Made by a program: the position numbers and the translations under genes
DNA from: Cytospora piceicola
Lineage: Eukaryota > Ascomycota > Sordariomycetes > Diaporthales > Cytosporaceae
Length of the DNA: 64,000 nucleotides
Direction of reading: 5' to 3'
Assembly: GCA_023375675.1 (NCBI GenBank)
Contig: JALQBC010000019.1
Location: 716,188 to 780,187, forward strand
Shown here: one piece after another, positions 25,394 through 34,201 of the stretch
Position numbering within the stretch: position 1 is the stretch's first letter
How the letters are laid out: each line of letters begins with the position of its first letter
The notes under the pieces: model-generated
What the model was told of the DNA's origin: nothing
The model's input: only the letters and a program-made list of their open reading frames with translations
The model's database searches: none

Positions 25394-26928
25394 GTTTTAA
25401 AGTATAGGCGTTAAACGACGTTATAACGTATTTTTTTAAGTTATTTTAAGCTTAAAAAGCTTTATTATAAAGCAGAAAAAGGCGTTTTAAAAAGCTTAAT
25501 ATAAAATAGTAAACTTATTATAAAATTTAAGATATATTATATTTAACGTATTTTACTTATTTTATACCTTTCTCTTTCGATTAAGGTCGTTATATTAAAA
25601 GTTTAAATATCGGAATATAAACTTAACAGTAAAAAGTCGTTCGAAGTTTTAATAGTTAAAGTATAGTATAATATATTTAATAAAGGTTTCGGCTATACGA
25701 CTTATAATATAGTTAATCTTTTAAGATTCGGTAAAGAACTAGTTTACATTATCGTATAAATAATTCTAAACCTTTATCTTTTAAACTTTATAAAAAACTT
25801 TATCTTACTTAGAATTATTATAGAATTTAAGCGTATTATCAACCTTTATTATATAATGAACTTTAGTTCTACTTTCTATAAACTAAGTATATAATAAACT
25901 AAAAGTATTATTTTAATAGCGTCTTTTTTCGTTATCGGGTAAAGGATTATTATATACTAAATAAATAAGGTTAATAACTAATTAGTTATTCTCGTTAAGC
26001 TATACTTAAAGCTTATAAATATATTTGTTATATAAGGTTATTTTAATAAGTATTATATTATTTGAGATAAGCTTTTCTTTTTTAATATTAATTATATTAT
26101 ATATACCTTTTATTACGTTAACCGCTTTATCTTTAAACTTAATAACTTACTAATATAATACGTTAAAGTTTTAGTTTAGCTTAACGGCTATTTAATAAAA
26201 GTTTTTAACTTAGGTTATTAAGGCTATTATACTTAAAGATTAAAGCTTATATTTTTAGAAAAAAACGTCGGCGTTTTTTATAAATCGGGTTTTAAAGACA
26301 TTTAAGTTTATTAAACTATTAATAAAAGGTTAAACGGCTTTACCTACTTTAGTTAAAGGTTTAAAAATATATTTAAAACTGTCTTTTTAGGTTTTATATA
26401 AAACAGCTAACTAATATACTTTCTTAATAAAGTCGTTACTAAAATCGTTAACAGAAAACGTGTATCTATACTTACGGAATTTCTCTTCTAATAAGTTGTA
26501 CAGGAAATTAGTAAATATTAAATCTATTTTAAAAGTACGTTTATAATCTTTAAAGATACCTTTTTTAGTCTTTTACTAAAAGGTTACTATACTAAGAATC
26601 TTCTTATTAAGGTTAATAATACAATAAAAGGAGGTAATACTAAAACGTCGTTATAACAGGGTTTTAAAGGCCTTATCTTCCTATAGTAAGGTTAATAAAA
26701 ACTTATTAAAGTTAAATCGAGCCTCCTTTTAAGCTTTCTTAGCCTGTCTATCTTAATCGTTTTACGCTATTATAGCGGTTTCGTTATCGCGTCGTAACTA
26801 TATATATAAAGCTTATTTAAAGTTTTATAGTTATATTACTATCTAAATATATATAACGTCGTTTAAAGTTCTATTAGTATTATAAGCCCTTTTAAACTAT
26901 AATAATTAATTAAGGTAAGCTAAAATAA

Positions 26929-27137
26929 TATTACAATATACCAGAATAATAAAGGTAAAGCTTTAATTCTAATATAGATATAAGCATTTTAGCTATAAAA
27001 AAAAGAGAAAGGCTTAAGCGTAGTTAAGGCCCTTCTTAAAGGTCTAAATACTAAGGTACGGTAAGGTTTAGTAGGTTACCTAGTCTATGCACAGGCGCTA
27101 GGTTAAGTAACCCCTGTCCTTACGCCGTTCTGTTACA
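26929..27137 (-). repeat. LTR of element B (right; 5' LTR in element orientation)
   Basis: 209 bp, begins TATTACAATA and ends CCGTTCTGTTACA; the 1 bp length difference from the left LTR is a small indel. Confidence 0.9.
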
Positions 27138-27335
27138 GTAGAAAGGAAGAGAAGGAAGGGCTAAGGTTTAAGTTAAGAACCTTAAACTGTAAAGAAATAA
27201 AACTATTAGCTTTAATAGTAAGCTTACTTTAAAGGCTATAATTTAATTAACTAGACGATTTAATAGTTCTTTTTTAAAGATTTAGATTTAAGTGAGTTTT
27301 ATTTAATCGGATTAAAACTTAAGCGTATATTTTAA
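27138..27335 (-). repeat. Repeat family R, part separated from 10846-10868 by element B
   Basis: Starts GTAGAAAGGAAG, which continues exactly where R sequence stops at 10868 (..CCTTCAGTAAA). Runs to TTAATTCGAA, where a second R copy begins. Confidence 0.65.
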
Positions 27336-27628
27336 TTCGAATCTAAAGGCTTATATAAGCCTTTAAGAAATGAAAAGGCTAAGGTTTAGGTTAAGAACTT
27401 AAGAAACCTAAGAAACTTAAGGAATTAAAACTATTAGCTTTATTAGTAAGCCTATTTTAAGGCTATAGTTTAATTAAATATACTGTTTAATAGCCTTTGT
27501 TTTTAAGTTTTAGATTTAAGTAAGTTCTTTTTAATAAGATTAAAACTCGAGCGTGCATTTTAGTTCGAATTTAAAGTCTACTAGAATAAGGCTTATTATA
27601 GGCCTTATCGTAATCGGCCTTATCGTAA
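27336..27628 (-). repeat. Repeat family R, minus copy lacking its head
   Basis: Begins TCTAAAGGCTTATATAAGCC and follows the R1 order to the GGCCTTATCGTAAGC segment, then stops at the junction with a plus-strand copy. The two copies therefore meet head to head with both heads lost. Confidence 0.6.
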
Positions 27629-27812
27629 GCTTAAATTTTTATTTTATAAGGCAGGTAAGTATATAGAAATTATTACCTTTAAGATTTAAACTATATGCTT
27701 TTAATTTTAATTAGCTTTAAATTACAATTATAGTAATTCGTTATAATACCTGTTTAAAAGATTTAATTAGTTGCTAAAAGTAGTGATTCTAGTCGTTTTA
27801 TAACTAAATGTA

Positions 27813-28057
27813 TATTAAAGGCTAACTTATAATATAATAGTAAGTAAGTATTAAAAGGATATATTCTAAAGTATAAAAAGAAAGAAAGGAAGTTCTTTAA
27901 AGAGGAACTTCTTTTTACTATATATATATATATTATAAAAGATCTGTTATAAAGGTATTATAGGCCTTTTATAAGCCTGTTATAGTCTTATACTTTAAAA
28001 GACTATAGTCTTATTCTTTAACCTTATATATAAGCCTTAAAGCTCGAGCTTATAATA
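27813..28057 (-). mobile_element. Solo LTR of the element A family
   Basis: 245 bp, the reverse complement of the A LTR (TATTAAAGGCTA.. to ..CTCGAGCTTATAATA), inside an R copy. Flanked by ATGTA (27808-27812) and ATACA (28058-28062), which differ only by two transitions and are likely a RIP-altered 5 bp target duplication. Confidence 0.8.
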
Positions 28058-28284
28058 ATACACTAGTAATTATAAAGCCTTTAATAACTACCGGAAGGCT
28101 TACGGTTACTATAAGGCTTAAATAAGGTCGGACTTATAATAAGGCTATTTATAGAAGACCTTAATTCGAACTAAGATATACGCTCGAGTTTTAATCTGAT
28201 TAAATACAACTTACTTAAATCTTAATTTATAGAAAAAGGGCTATTAAACAGTATATTTAATTACATCGTAGCCTTTAAGGTAAG

Positions 28285-28936
28285 CAGAGTTGTAACTGTA
28301 TTCTTATATTTTATATTTATATTTCTAAAAATATAAAAATACATGTATTTTATATTTATATTTCTAAACCTTTGTATTTATATTTGTATTTATTTCTAAA
28401 CCTTTATATTTTATATTTTTATATTTCTAATATAGAATTATAAATACACTATATAAAATAATAAAACACTATATAAAGGTATAAATAACTATTATATTAT
28501 TAAGTATTATAGTTATTATTAAAAAAGTTCTTAAAGTATATTAATATCTATTTTATTTCACTTTATATTTATATTTATATAAGTGTATATTTTTATATTT
28601 TTATATTTGTATATTCGAAATATAAAATATAAATATAAAAATATAAAATATATAATTATATTTGTATTTATTTTATATTTCTATATTAAAAATATAAAAA
28701 TATAAAATAAATTTAAGTTTTTTATAATATTTTATATATTAAATACTTATATTTACAGGTTAATAGTACTATTATAAGTTATATTATTAATAATAATATT
28801 ATATATTTATTTTATATTACTTGTATTTTTATATTAAAAATATAAAAATATAAAATAAATATAAATATAAATACATGTTTATATTTATATTTATTTCCGA
28901 GCCTTTATATTTATATTTTTGTATTTTATAACTCTG
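28285..28936. mobile_element. hAT-type MITE, AT-rich, with 8 bp target duplication
   Basis: 652 bp starting CAGAGTTGTAAC and ending TTATAACTCTG, giving short terminal inverted repeats of the CAGAGTT type. Flanks AAGGTAAG (28277-28284) and AAAGTAAG (28937-28944) form an 8 bp duplication with one transition, the length typical of hAT transposition. The interior is almost only TATTT/TTTATA words with no coding capacity. The uninterrupted R1 copy has the empty site. Confidence 0.75.
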
Positions 28937-29065
28937 AAAGTAAGCTTACTATTAAAGCTAATAGTCTTAATTCCTTAAGTTCTTAAGGCTCTTAACTTAA
29001 ACTTTAACCTTTCCTTCTTTTCTTTTCTACTAAAGGCTTATATAAGCCTTTAGATCCAAATTAAG

Positions 29066-29080
29066 TTAATAAGTAAGTAG

Positions 29081-29114
<34 letters not shown>

Positions 29115-29239
29115 TAATAAGTAAGTAAGTTAGTAAGTTAATAAGTAATTAAGTTAGTAAGTTAATAAGTTACTAAATAAGTAAGTAAGTAAACAGGTAA
29201 ATAAATATAATAAATAATAACTTAGTTAGTTAGTTGATT
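29066..29239. repeat. (AAGT)n microsatellite, mirror of the left tract
   Basis: GTAA/AAGT tetranucleotide words, reverse orientation compared with 2101-2478. Confidence 0.85.
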
Positions 29240-29389
29240 ATTTCGCTGCTTAAGGCTGCGTATCTACTTATTAAGTTTCCGAACCTTCTTAACGGAAGGC
29301 CTTCTCGGCGGGCGGTCCTACCGCCGTTCCCCAGTTCTGTATACTCGCCTGCCTTACAAAACAAATAACAACCTTCCTAACGGAAGGCA
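29240..29389 (-). repeat. Right arm of the large inverted repeat (repeat family R head)
   Basis: Reverse complement starts TGCCTTCCGTTAGGAAGG and repeats the left-arm order, including the GGCGGT..ACCGCC hairpin and the GATACGC..CTTAAG segment. It shows little RIP and ends the AT-rich block sharply. Confidence 0.75.
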
Positions 29390-29526
29390 TCTCTCCCACC
29401 TTAAACACATTGTATAGCTTAATATTGCACCCGAATAACAGACCCTGGAAGAAAGTAAACAAGCAGGAATAACTACACAAAAAACACCAAATAATCGGCG
29501 GACAGGTAATAAGGGAGTCAGCCACC

Positions 29527-29708
29527 ATGGGCGGCCAACTTGGGTTCTTATACCGGGAACTGGCCTTCACCCCAAAGCCCGTGGCCGACAGCGTCAACTA
29601 AAACGGCCAGGCCGCAATCGCCGGATCTATCGGCAGCCTGGGGCTGAAGCAGCCAAGGAGATGACGGCACACGGCCTGTCACGGCTCATCATCGCGGCGT
29701 GCACAGTC
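29527..29708 (+). pseudogene. 5' fragment of a short-chain dehydrogenase/reductase gene
   Basis: An ATG in strong context (GCCACCATGG) opens a frame reading MGGQLGFLYRELAFTPKPVA and stops at a TAA after 24 codons. The same frame and then a neighbouring one continue with the usual SDR start: a degraded Gly-rich nucleotide-binding turn (A-G-S-I-G-S-L-G) and EAAKEMTAHGLSRLII, which matches the helix and second strand of the Rossmann fold. So at least one stop and one frameshift break it, and nothing beyond about 60 residues remains before unrelated sequence. It begins only 138 bp after the transposon block ends. Family assignment comes from pattern memory. A short functional peptide is unlikely. 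Confidence 0.6.
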
Positions 29709-30255
29709 GTTCCTTTAGATAATTACAGCGCTGCCTTGATATGCACTCGGACTAGCTTGTATCCCGTGCTCCCCATAATTCATACCGTTAGCTCCAATCG
29801 GGGTTTAAGAACAGTCCCGGGACGGCAGCTTCGGAGCTAGTATAAACTCCGGTTACAATTGTGTAAGTACAGAGCGGAGATTCCCAGAAGAACATTTCTC
29901 CGATGTCTTCACACGACGTCACAGTTTCAATTCTCTACCTAGGGTAGCGGAGGCTCGGACAAGATTCCACCTACGGAGTGCCGGTATTTGCGAAGTTTAA
30001 ATCTTCACTAGAGGTAGTAATGAGTACACCTTTCCAGGGTCATGGAGGTTATTTCGTGACATCTGGACTGTACCCCAGCGTGCTCCACTTCCTAGGGATA
30101 ACAACTGGCGATTAGAAGCAATCTCCACTCTGGTATGGTACTAAACAATATGTGTTCCCCTCCGCAGAGGTGTATAAAAAGTCTTTGACTCCCAGTCGAA
30201 ACCCAATAACGATTTCCTAGTAATTACAGGACATCTCTTTGCAACTCAGATCAAC
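29709..30255 (+). promoter_or_regulatory. Upstream region of the acetoacetate-decarboxylase-family gene
   Basis: No gene seen. A clear TATA box, TATAAAAA, lies at 30173-30180, 76 bp before the start codon, followed by a pyrimidine-rich leader. Nothing here resembles a canonical AflR site that I could confirm. Confidence 0.5.
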
Positions 30256-31029
30256 ATGTCTAACTTTGGGCTGATAGCATCAGCAAAGCTCAAGTCTCCT
30301 CTCCCTATTTACGCGCCGACATATGGAAGGAGCAGCACCACCAAGAGCCGACCGGGCTTCTCCGACATCAATTGCATTACCATCAAATACCGCACCGATG
30401 CTACCCACATCAAAGAACTCCTCCCCGACAATCTTTCAGTTGAAGAGAGCCCCATTGTTACCGTTATGTTTCTCGAATACGGATTCTCTTCCATCGGCCC
30501 CTATAAAGAGCTCATTCACTATGTCGAGGTGATTTTCAATGGGGAAAAATACGACTACCCTATCCTGCTCGTTCTGGATAACGAGGATGCGGTCTATGGT
30601 GGTCGGGAAGTTTGGGGTTATCCCAAGGTTTTAGGCACATGCGACTTCAACTTCACATCCGATGGTCAGAGCGGATTTATGGCTGGATCTGTCCAGCGAC
30701 CCAAGAAAACTCCAATCATTGAATTTCTTTTCAAGCCGACTGGTATGTTGGATACCAACACAACAGCGCAGTCAACAAACCCAGGCTTAAACCTACGTAT
30801 CATCCCATCACCAGTACCCGGCGCGCAGCCGTCTGTTCGACAATTCCTCGAGGTGGACTTCAGGCTTGTTGGAGGAGAAACCTGGGAGGGGGTCGGATCA
30901 CTGAACTTTCCTGTTGCTTCCGAGTTCGACCCACTCCACAAATTTCCTGTTGTCGAGTACCTATCTGCCAGCTTCATCCGAAAGTGCACAGGTATACTGA
31001 AGCCACCAAGCGCCGTTCATGACTTTTGA
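30256..31029 (+). CDS. Acetoacetate decarboxylase superfamily protein
   Basis: Single exon, 257 residues, close to the usual length of about 245-260. The ATG at 30256 sits 76 bp after a TATA box. The core fold signature is visible: GPYKELIHYVEV at 81-92 (Glu85 aligns with the Glu76 region of the clostridial enzyme) and GGREVWGYPKVLG at 115-127. Lys124 aligns with the Schiff-base Lys115 of acetoacetate decarboxylase. The next residue, Lys116 in the classical enzyme, where it lowers the pKa of the nucleophile, is Val125 here. Many superfamily members with altered neighbours perform other imine or aldol-type chemistry, so decarboxylation is uncertain. Codon use and GC content are normal and it looks intact. 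A role in tailoring a secondary metabolite is inference from the dehydrogenase relic and the cluster-type genes nearby. Confidence 0.85.
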   Translation: MSNFGLIASAKLKSPLPIYAPTYGRSSTTKSRPGFSDINCITIKYRTDATHIKELLPDNLSVEESPIVTVMFLEYGFSSIGPYKELIHYVEVIFNGEKYDYPILLVLDNEDAVYGGREVWGYPKVLGTCDFNFTSDGQSGFMAGSVQRPKKTPIIEFLFKPTGMLDTNTTAQSTNPGLNLRIIPSPVPGAQPSVRQFLEVDFRLVGGETWEGVGSLNFPVASEFDPLHKFPVVEYLSASFIRKCTGILKPPSAVHDF

Positions 31030-31540
31030 TGGAACTCGAATTGTTTTACGGGCATGAAATAAATAGTTGTATCTACTTTCTATGAAACGCGTTGAGTTTT
31101 GTTTGAAATGAAATGAAATAGCATGGGAAGCTTTGTGAAATATGTTGAAAGATAACAGAGTGGGTGGTGACGAGGGGTGATTCCGACGCATTAACGTGAA
31201 ATATGAATTGATGTTTTATTCAGGTTTACTCAGGAGCTGGGCCATACGTGTCTTGTTAACCACGTAACCATGACCATGGGGCTTCTTAGTGGACCGGGTT
31301 GATGATTTTGATTTGGGGAGAGTAGGCCAGGTGGGAGCAAGCAGGGCAGCTAAGTGTGCCTATTGGGCTGAGTTCCAGACTTGCAAACCGTATTCGTGCT
31401 GCATTTATGTCAGCAAGAGACCAGGGCGACTAAGGGAATTCTCCTTAAGCCAGGCTTTCAAAGCAGTAACATCTACGGCACCTGGGGCCCCCATGCATGG
31501 GGGCAGGTGATTAGGATGTGTTCTGCAGAACGTACTGTAA
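31030..31540. other. Intergenic, no supported gene
   Basis: 3' flank of the decarboxylase-family gene, then mixed sequence with short unrelated open frames. A palindromic GGGGCCCCCATGCATGGGGG-type stretch lies at about 31484-31504. Nothing else is recognised. Confidence 0.4.
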
Positions 31541-32165
31541 CGCCTTGAACAACGCCTCGGCGAGACCAAGGAAGGGGATACAGAACACGATACTATATTG
31601 TTTGAGGAGTCAAATGAGCAAAATGAAAGTTGGGTAGTATTGTCTTCCGCAGATCCAGATGTGGAGGACAGAATATGGGGTGAACCCCAGGCCAAATTAG
31701 GTTCCTCAGCTTATTTTTTTTGTTGGCTGGATTATGGCTCACCTCTCGGCACAGGGAAGCTTTGCTATGATGAAGTATATACTGTCATATGGAAAAGGGG
31801 CCCTAGCAGTTAATTGCAATACGAAGGTCGCGACAATCTATATCCGTGTTAATCGGTCGAAGATTACGTCAGGAGGAAAACCTGTGATTGCGGATGATCT
31901 GCAACTTCTTCATATTTTGTACCCTACATACTCCTGCAAAGAAGTTTACAAGCCTCTGAGCGTAGAAGACGGCGAATTTGAGAAATGGAGACAGGTCGTG
32001 TCGTCGAAAACCGATGCGCCGTGGAGCCCCGTCCAAACCAACACCCTCTTGCAAGATAACGGAGAAATTGAACTGAAAGCGTACGATGCAAGTAATAAAG
32101 TCATCACTCAGTCCTTTCAAAGTGGAAGGAAAAGTTTGAAGAGTGCAGTGTCAAGCTTGAAATAA
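31541..32165 (+). pseudogene. Unrecognised gene remnant in two overlapping frames
   Basis: I do not recognise this family. A frame without any ATG opens right after a TAA at 31538 and runs to 31813; it is acidic and polar (for example FEESNEQNESWVVLSSADPD). A second frame, with an ATG at 31734, runs to 32165 (143 codons, including KPLSVEDGEFEKWRQVV) and ends with a basic, Ser/Lys-rich tail. Both have coding-like composition and the second continues the first in phase +1, so they may be parts of one gene separated by a frameshift or by an intron whose ends I could not fix (a GT..CACAG interval at 31701-31754 looks intron-like but would keep the frame). The missing start suggests a 5' truncation. 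Confidence 0.3.
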
Positions 32166-33454
32166 GGTTGGTTGATTCATACTTCAGAAAAAACGGCATC
32201 ACGTCTAGCACCTCTCCGATCGTCTGCCACATTGCTGCCCTAGAGAATCGACCTGTACAGATCCTTATATATCTAAATGTGTGAGGCAAAAACGGAACCT
32301 TATATCGTAACACACGCCCTAGTTTGTAAGTAACTCGAACGAACTGTTAATAGGCTCTTATATTCTCAGGTTCCTCTAGCTTCGCTTTTAGGGCGGTTAA
32401 TCCTGTCTTAGTCGGATATAAATATCTTTTGAACTCGAAACCTTTATATATTTTTCTCGTAGAAGGTTTTACTCGTATATAAGGCTAGTGCTAAGTATGA
32501 TGTTATAGCTTCGGGGAGTATAGGTTGTCCCTACTGAACTACCGGGCTTATGACTGTAACGTAAAAACGGAACCGCTATTACTGTGTAATAGCGACTACC
32601 TTATATCGTAATAAAATGATTATTCGGTGCCGTCTGCAGTATCACCTCTGTTCTCGGCCTAATCATGGAAGCATCCACATGCCAGCTTTCCTTCTTAGTA
32701 AGGGACAAGACGGGACGGACAGATTGTCAAAGCCTTTTGTCTTCAACTAAATACCTAGGTACTTGAACTATAGCTGCAATTAATGTGAATACCGCAGCCA
32801 TTAAATTTTCTATTGCAACACGGCCTCTACTATGGATCCATCTACTCAACATGTATCATAGCTTCTGTGAAGGCAGTCTTGTATCAATCATATTTCACTT
32901 AGTTCATAACCTAGACTATGTATGCGTTCAACTTGTTGGTCATTGATGGTCACTATAAGTTCTGTAAGGGCTCATCACTCACAGGAATAGATACTGTTTT
33001 GATCTTTGGCAGTACACTTTTGTCCCTTCTGGCCATCAGTTCAACGGTGGGTTCGATTAATTCAAGAGGAGCTCCTCAGAAAAGAGTAAATTATCTGTAA
33101 GGTAGTTAGTAGCAGACTAGTCTTTAATGATGGTCACCCCTCCCTTATTACCTTTTATCATGGGCTTGCTTACAACCACAGAAATCATATTAGTACGGGA
33201 AAATGGATTGGATTACGGATTCTATTTGGCCTTTGTGTTTGTTTCGGTTTGCAACTGGCCAATCTTGCTGCCTTAGTGCTACTCAGTATATAGCAGCATT
33301 CCTACGCCTGTGATTCATTGAAAGAGACCAACAAGAATATAACCCCTAATACTTACGGACAGATGGGCTTCAGCTTCTACGTCTTGATTCAATCCCGACT
33401 GTCAAGACGGCAGCCTTTAGGTTGCGATTGTCGTCACCTGGACCCTTGAGTAAG
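32166..33454. other. Intergenic; contains a small repeated motif with a hairpin
   Basis: AAAAACGGAACC..TTATATCGTAA occurs uninterrupted at 32288-32310 and again at 32563-32611, where a 26 bp segment with the perfect hairpin GCTATTAC-TGT-GTAATAGC (32575-32593) is placed between its halves. A short open frame at 32918-33100 has a hydrophobic stretch but no recognisable domain. The rest shows nothing. Confidence 0.4.
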
Positions 33455-33676
33455 ATGCCTGTGGATGATTGTCGACGACCATGGGAGTTTTTCGGCAGAC
33501 ACGATGAGGTGACTCATCGATTGGACCATTGGCTTGACCAGAGAGTCCGTGAAGTGGAAGACTATGACTTACTTTCGCCTGAACGCTTCCATTTCCCAAA
33601 GATCTTTTCATACTTTCGGCATCTCAGAGTTAGTGCTGATGACGCTAGTCTTTTGACGCTCACTGTGAGGCTCTGA
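33455..33676 (+). CDS. Short hypothetical frame, possibly a gene remnant
   Basis: 73 codons from ATG 33455; the frame itself is open a little further upstream without another ATG. Composition is coding-like, rich in Arg, Asp and aromatic residues (WEFFGRHDEVTHRLDHWLDQ), with no domain I recognise and no clear promoter. It could be the last exon of an eroded gene or chance. Confidence 0.2.
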   Translation: MPVDDCRRPWEFFGRHDEVTHRLDHWLDQRVREVEDYDLLSPERFHFPKIFSYFRHLRVSADDASLLTLTVRL

Positions 33677-34201
33677 GGGTCAATAACAAATATTAATTGA
33701 GTGAAGATACTAGTAAGCATACGGACTGCGGTTGGTGGATGACATCTTAGTATCTATAGCGCTAATAATGTGCACTAGCTTCGGGGGCTGCTGGAGGGTC
33801 GTTTTGGCCTTTCTAAAGAATCTGGTAGTATCTTTTTAGAGAGAAAAAACGTGTTTTCGGTGAAAATTGTGGTGTTGTGATGGTCAATAATGTGTACTGG
33901 TAGAATGGTTATAGAACAAAGGTGAGGCCATAGGCTGTCCCTATATAGGACTTAGCTATAGGTGACAGGAGCAATTCCGGGAAACCGGTTTCAAGATGGA
34001 TATTAGATGACAAGCAGTACACATGTGCAACCAGTGAAGAAAGTGCTCAGGGAACAGTTGTTCCAAATGTCAGACCTTATAGCAGCAACTCTGTTTCCAT
34101 ATATACTTGAAGGGATAGGCGAGTCAATGCGGGTGACTGATTTTTCATATTTGTATCATAGGGTGAATGCTCTAGAGATATCTTATATTAAAGCTCACTA
34201 T
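33677..34201. other. Intergenic between hypothetical frame and F-box gene
   Basis: 3' side of the convergent F-box gene. A 66-codon plus-strand frame at 34007-34207 is not recognised and has no support. Confidence 0.35.

Larger units (their letters stand above)
10869..27137 (-). mobile_element. Ty3/gypsy element B, RIP-inactivated, interrupted by C and containing D
   Basis: LTRs of about 208 bp at 10869-11076 and 26929-27137. The target duplication is GTAAA (10864-10868) against GTAGA (27138-27142), one RIP-type transition. The minus strand carries reverse-transcriptase remnants: PFGLTN at about 13989-13972 and YIDDILI at about 13905-13882, the latter with both Asp codons still intact. Removing C with one duplicated target and the D interval leaves about 7.07 kb, a normal gypsy length. 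B inserted into an R-family copy: R sequence breaks off at 10868 and resumes at 27138. Confidence 0.85.
27629..29065 (+). repeat. Repeat family R, plus copy with two later insertions
   Basis: Starts near TTTTATTTTATAAGGCAGG and ends GGCTTATATAAGCC, followed by an (AAGT)n array. It is interrupted by a solo LTR of element A (27813-28057) and a hAT-type MITE (28285-28936); R sequence is continuous if both are removed. Confidence 0.65.

Noticed and set aside
29289..29597. 102-codon minus-strand frame
   Set aside because: It overlaps the inverted-repeat arm and the opposite-strand dehydrogenase relic and has no recognisable domain.
31701..31754. 54 nt intron joining the two frames of the remnant at 31541-32165
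   Set aside because: Length is a multiple of three, so splicing it would not bring the second frame into phase.
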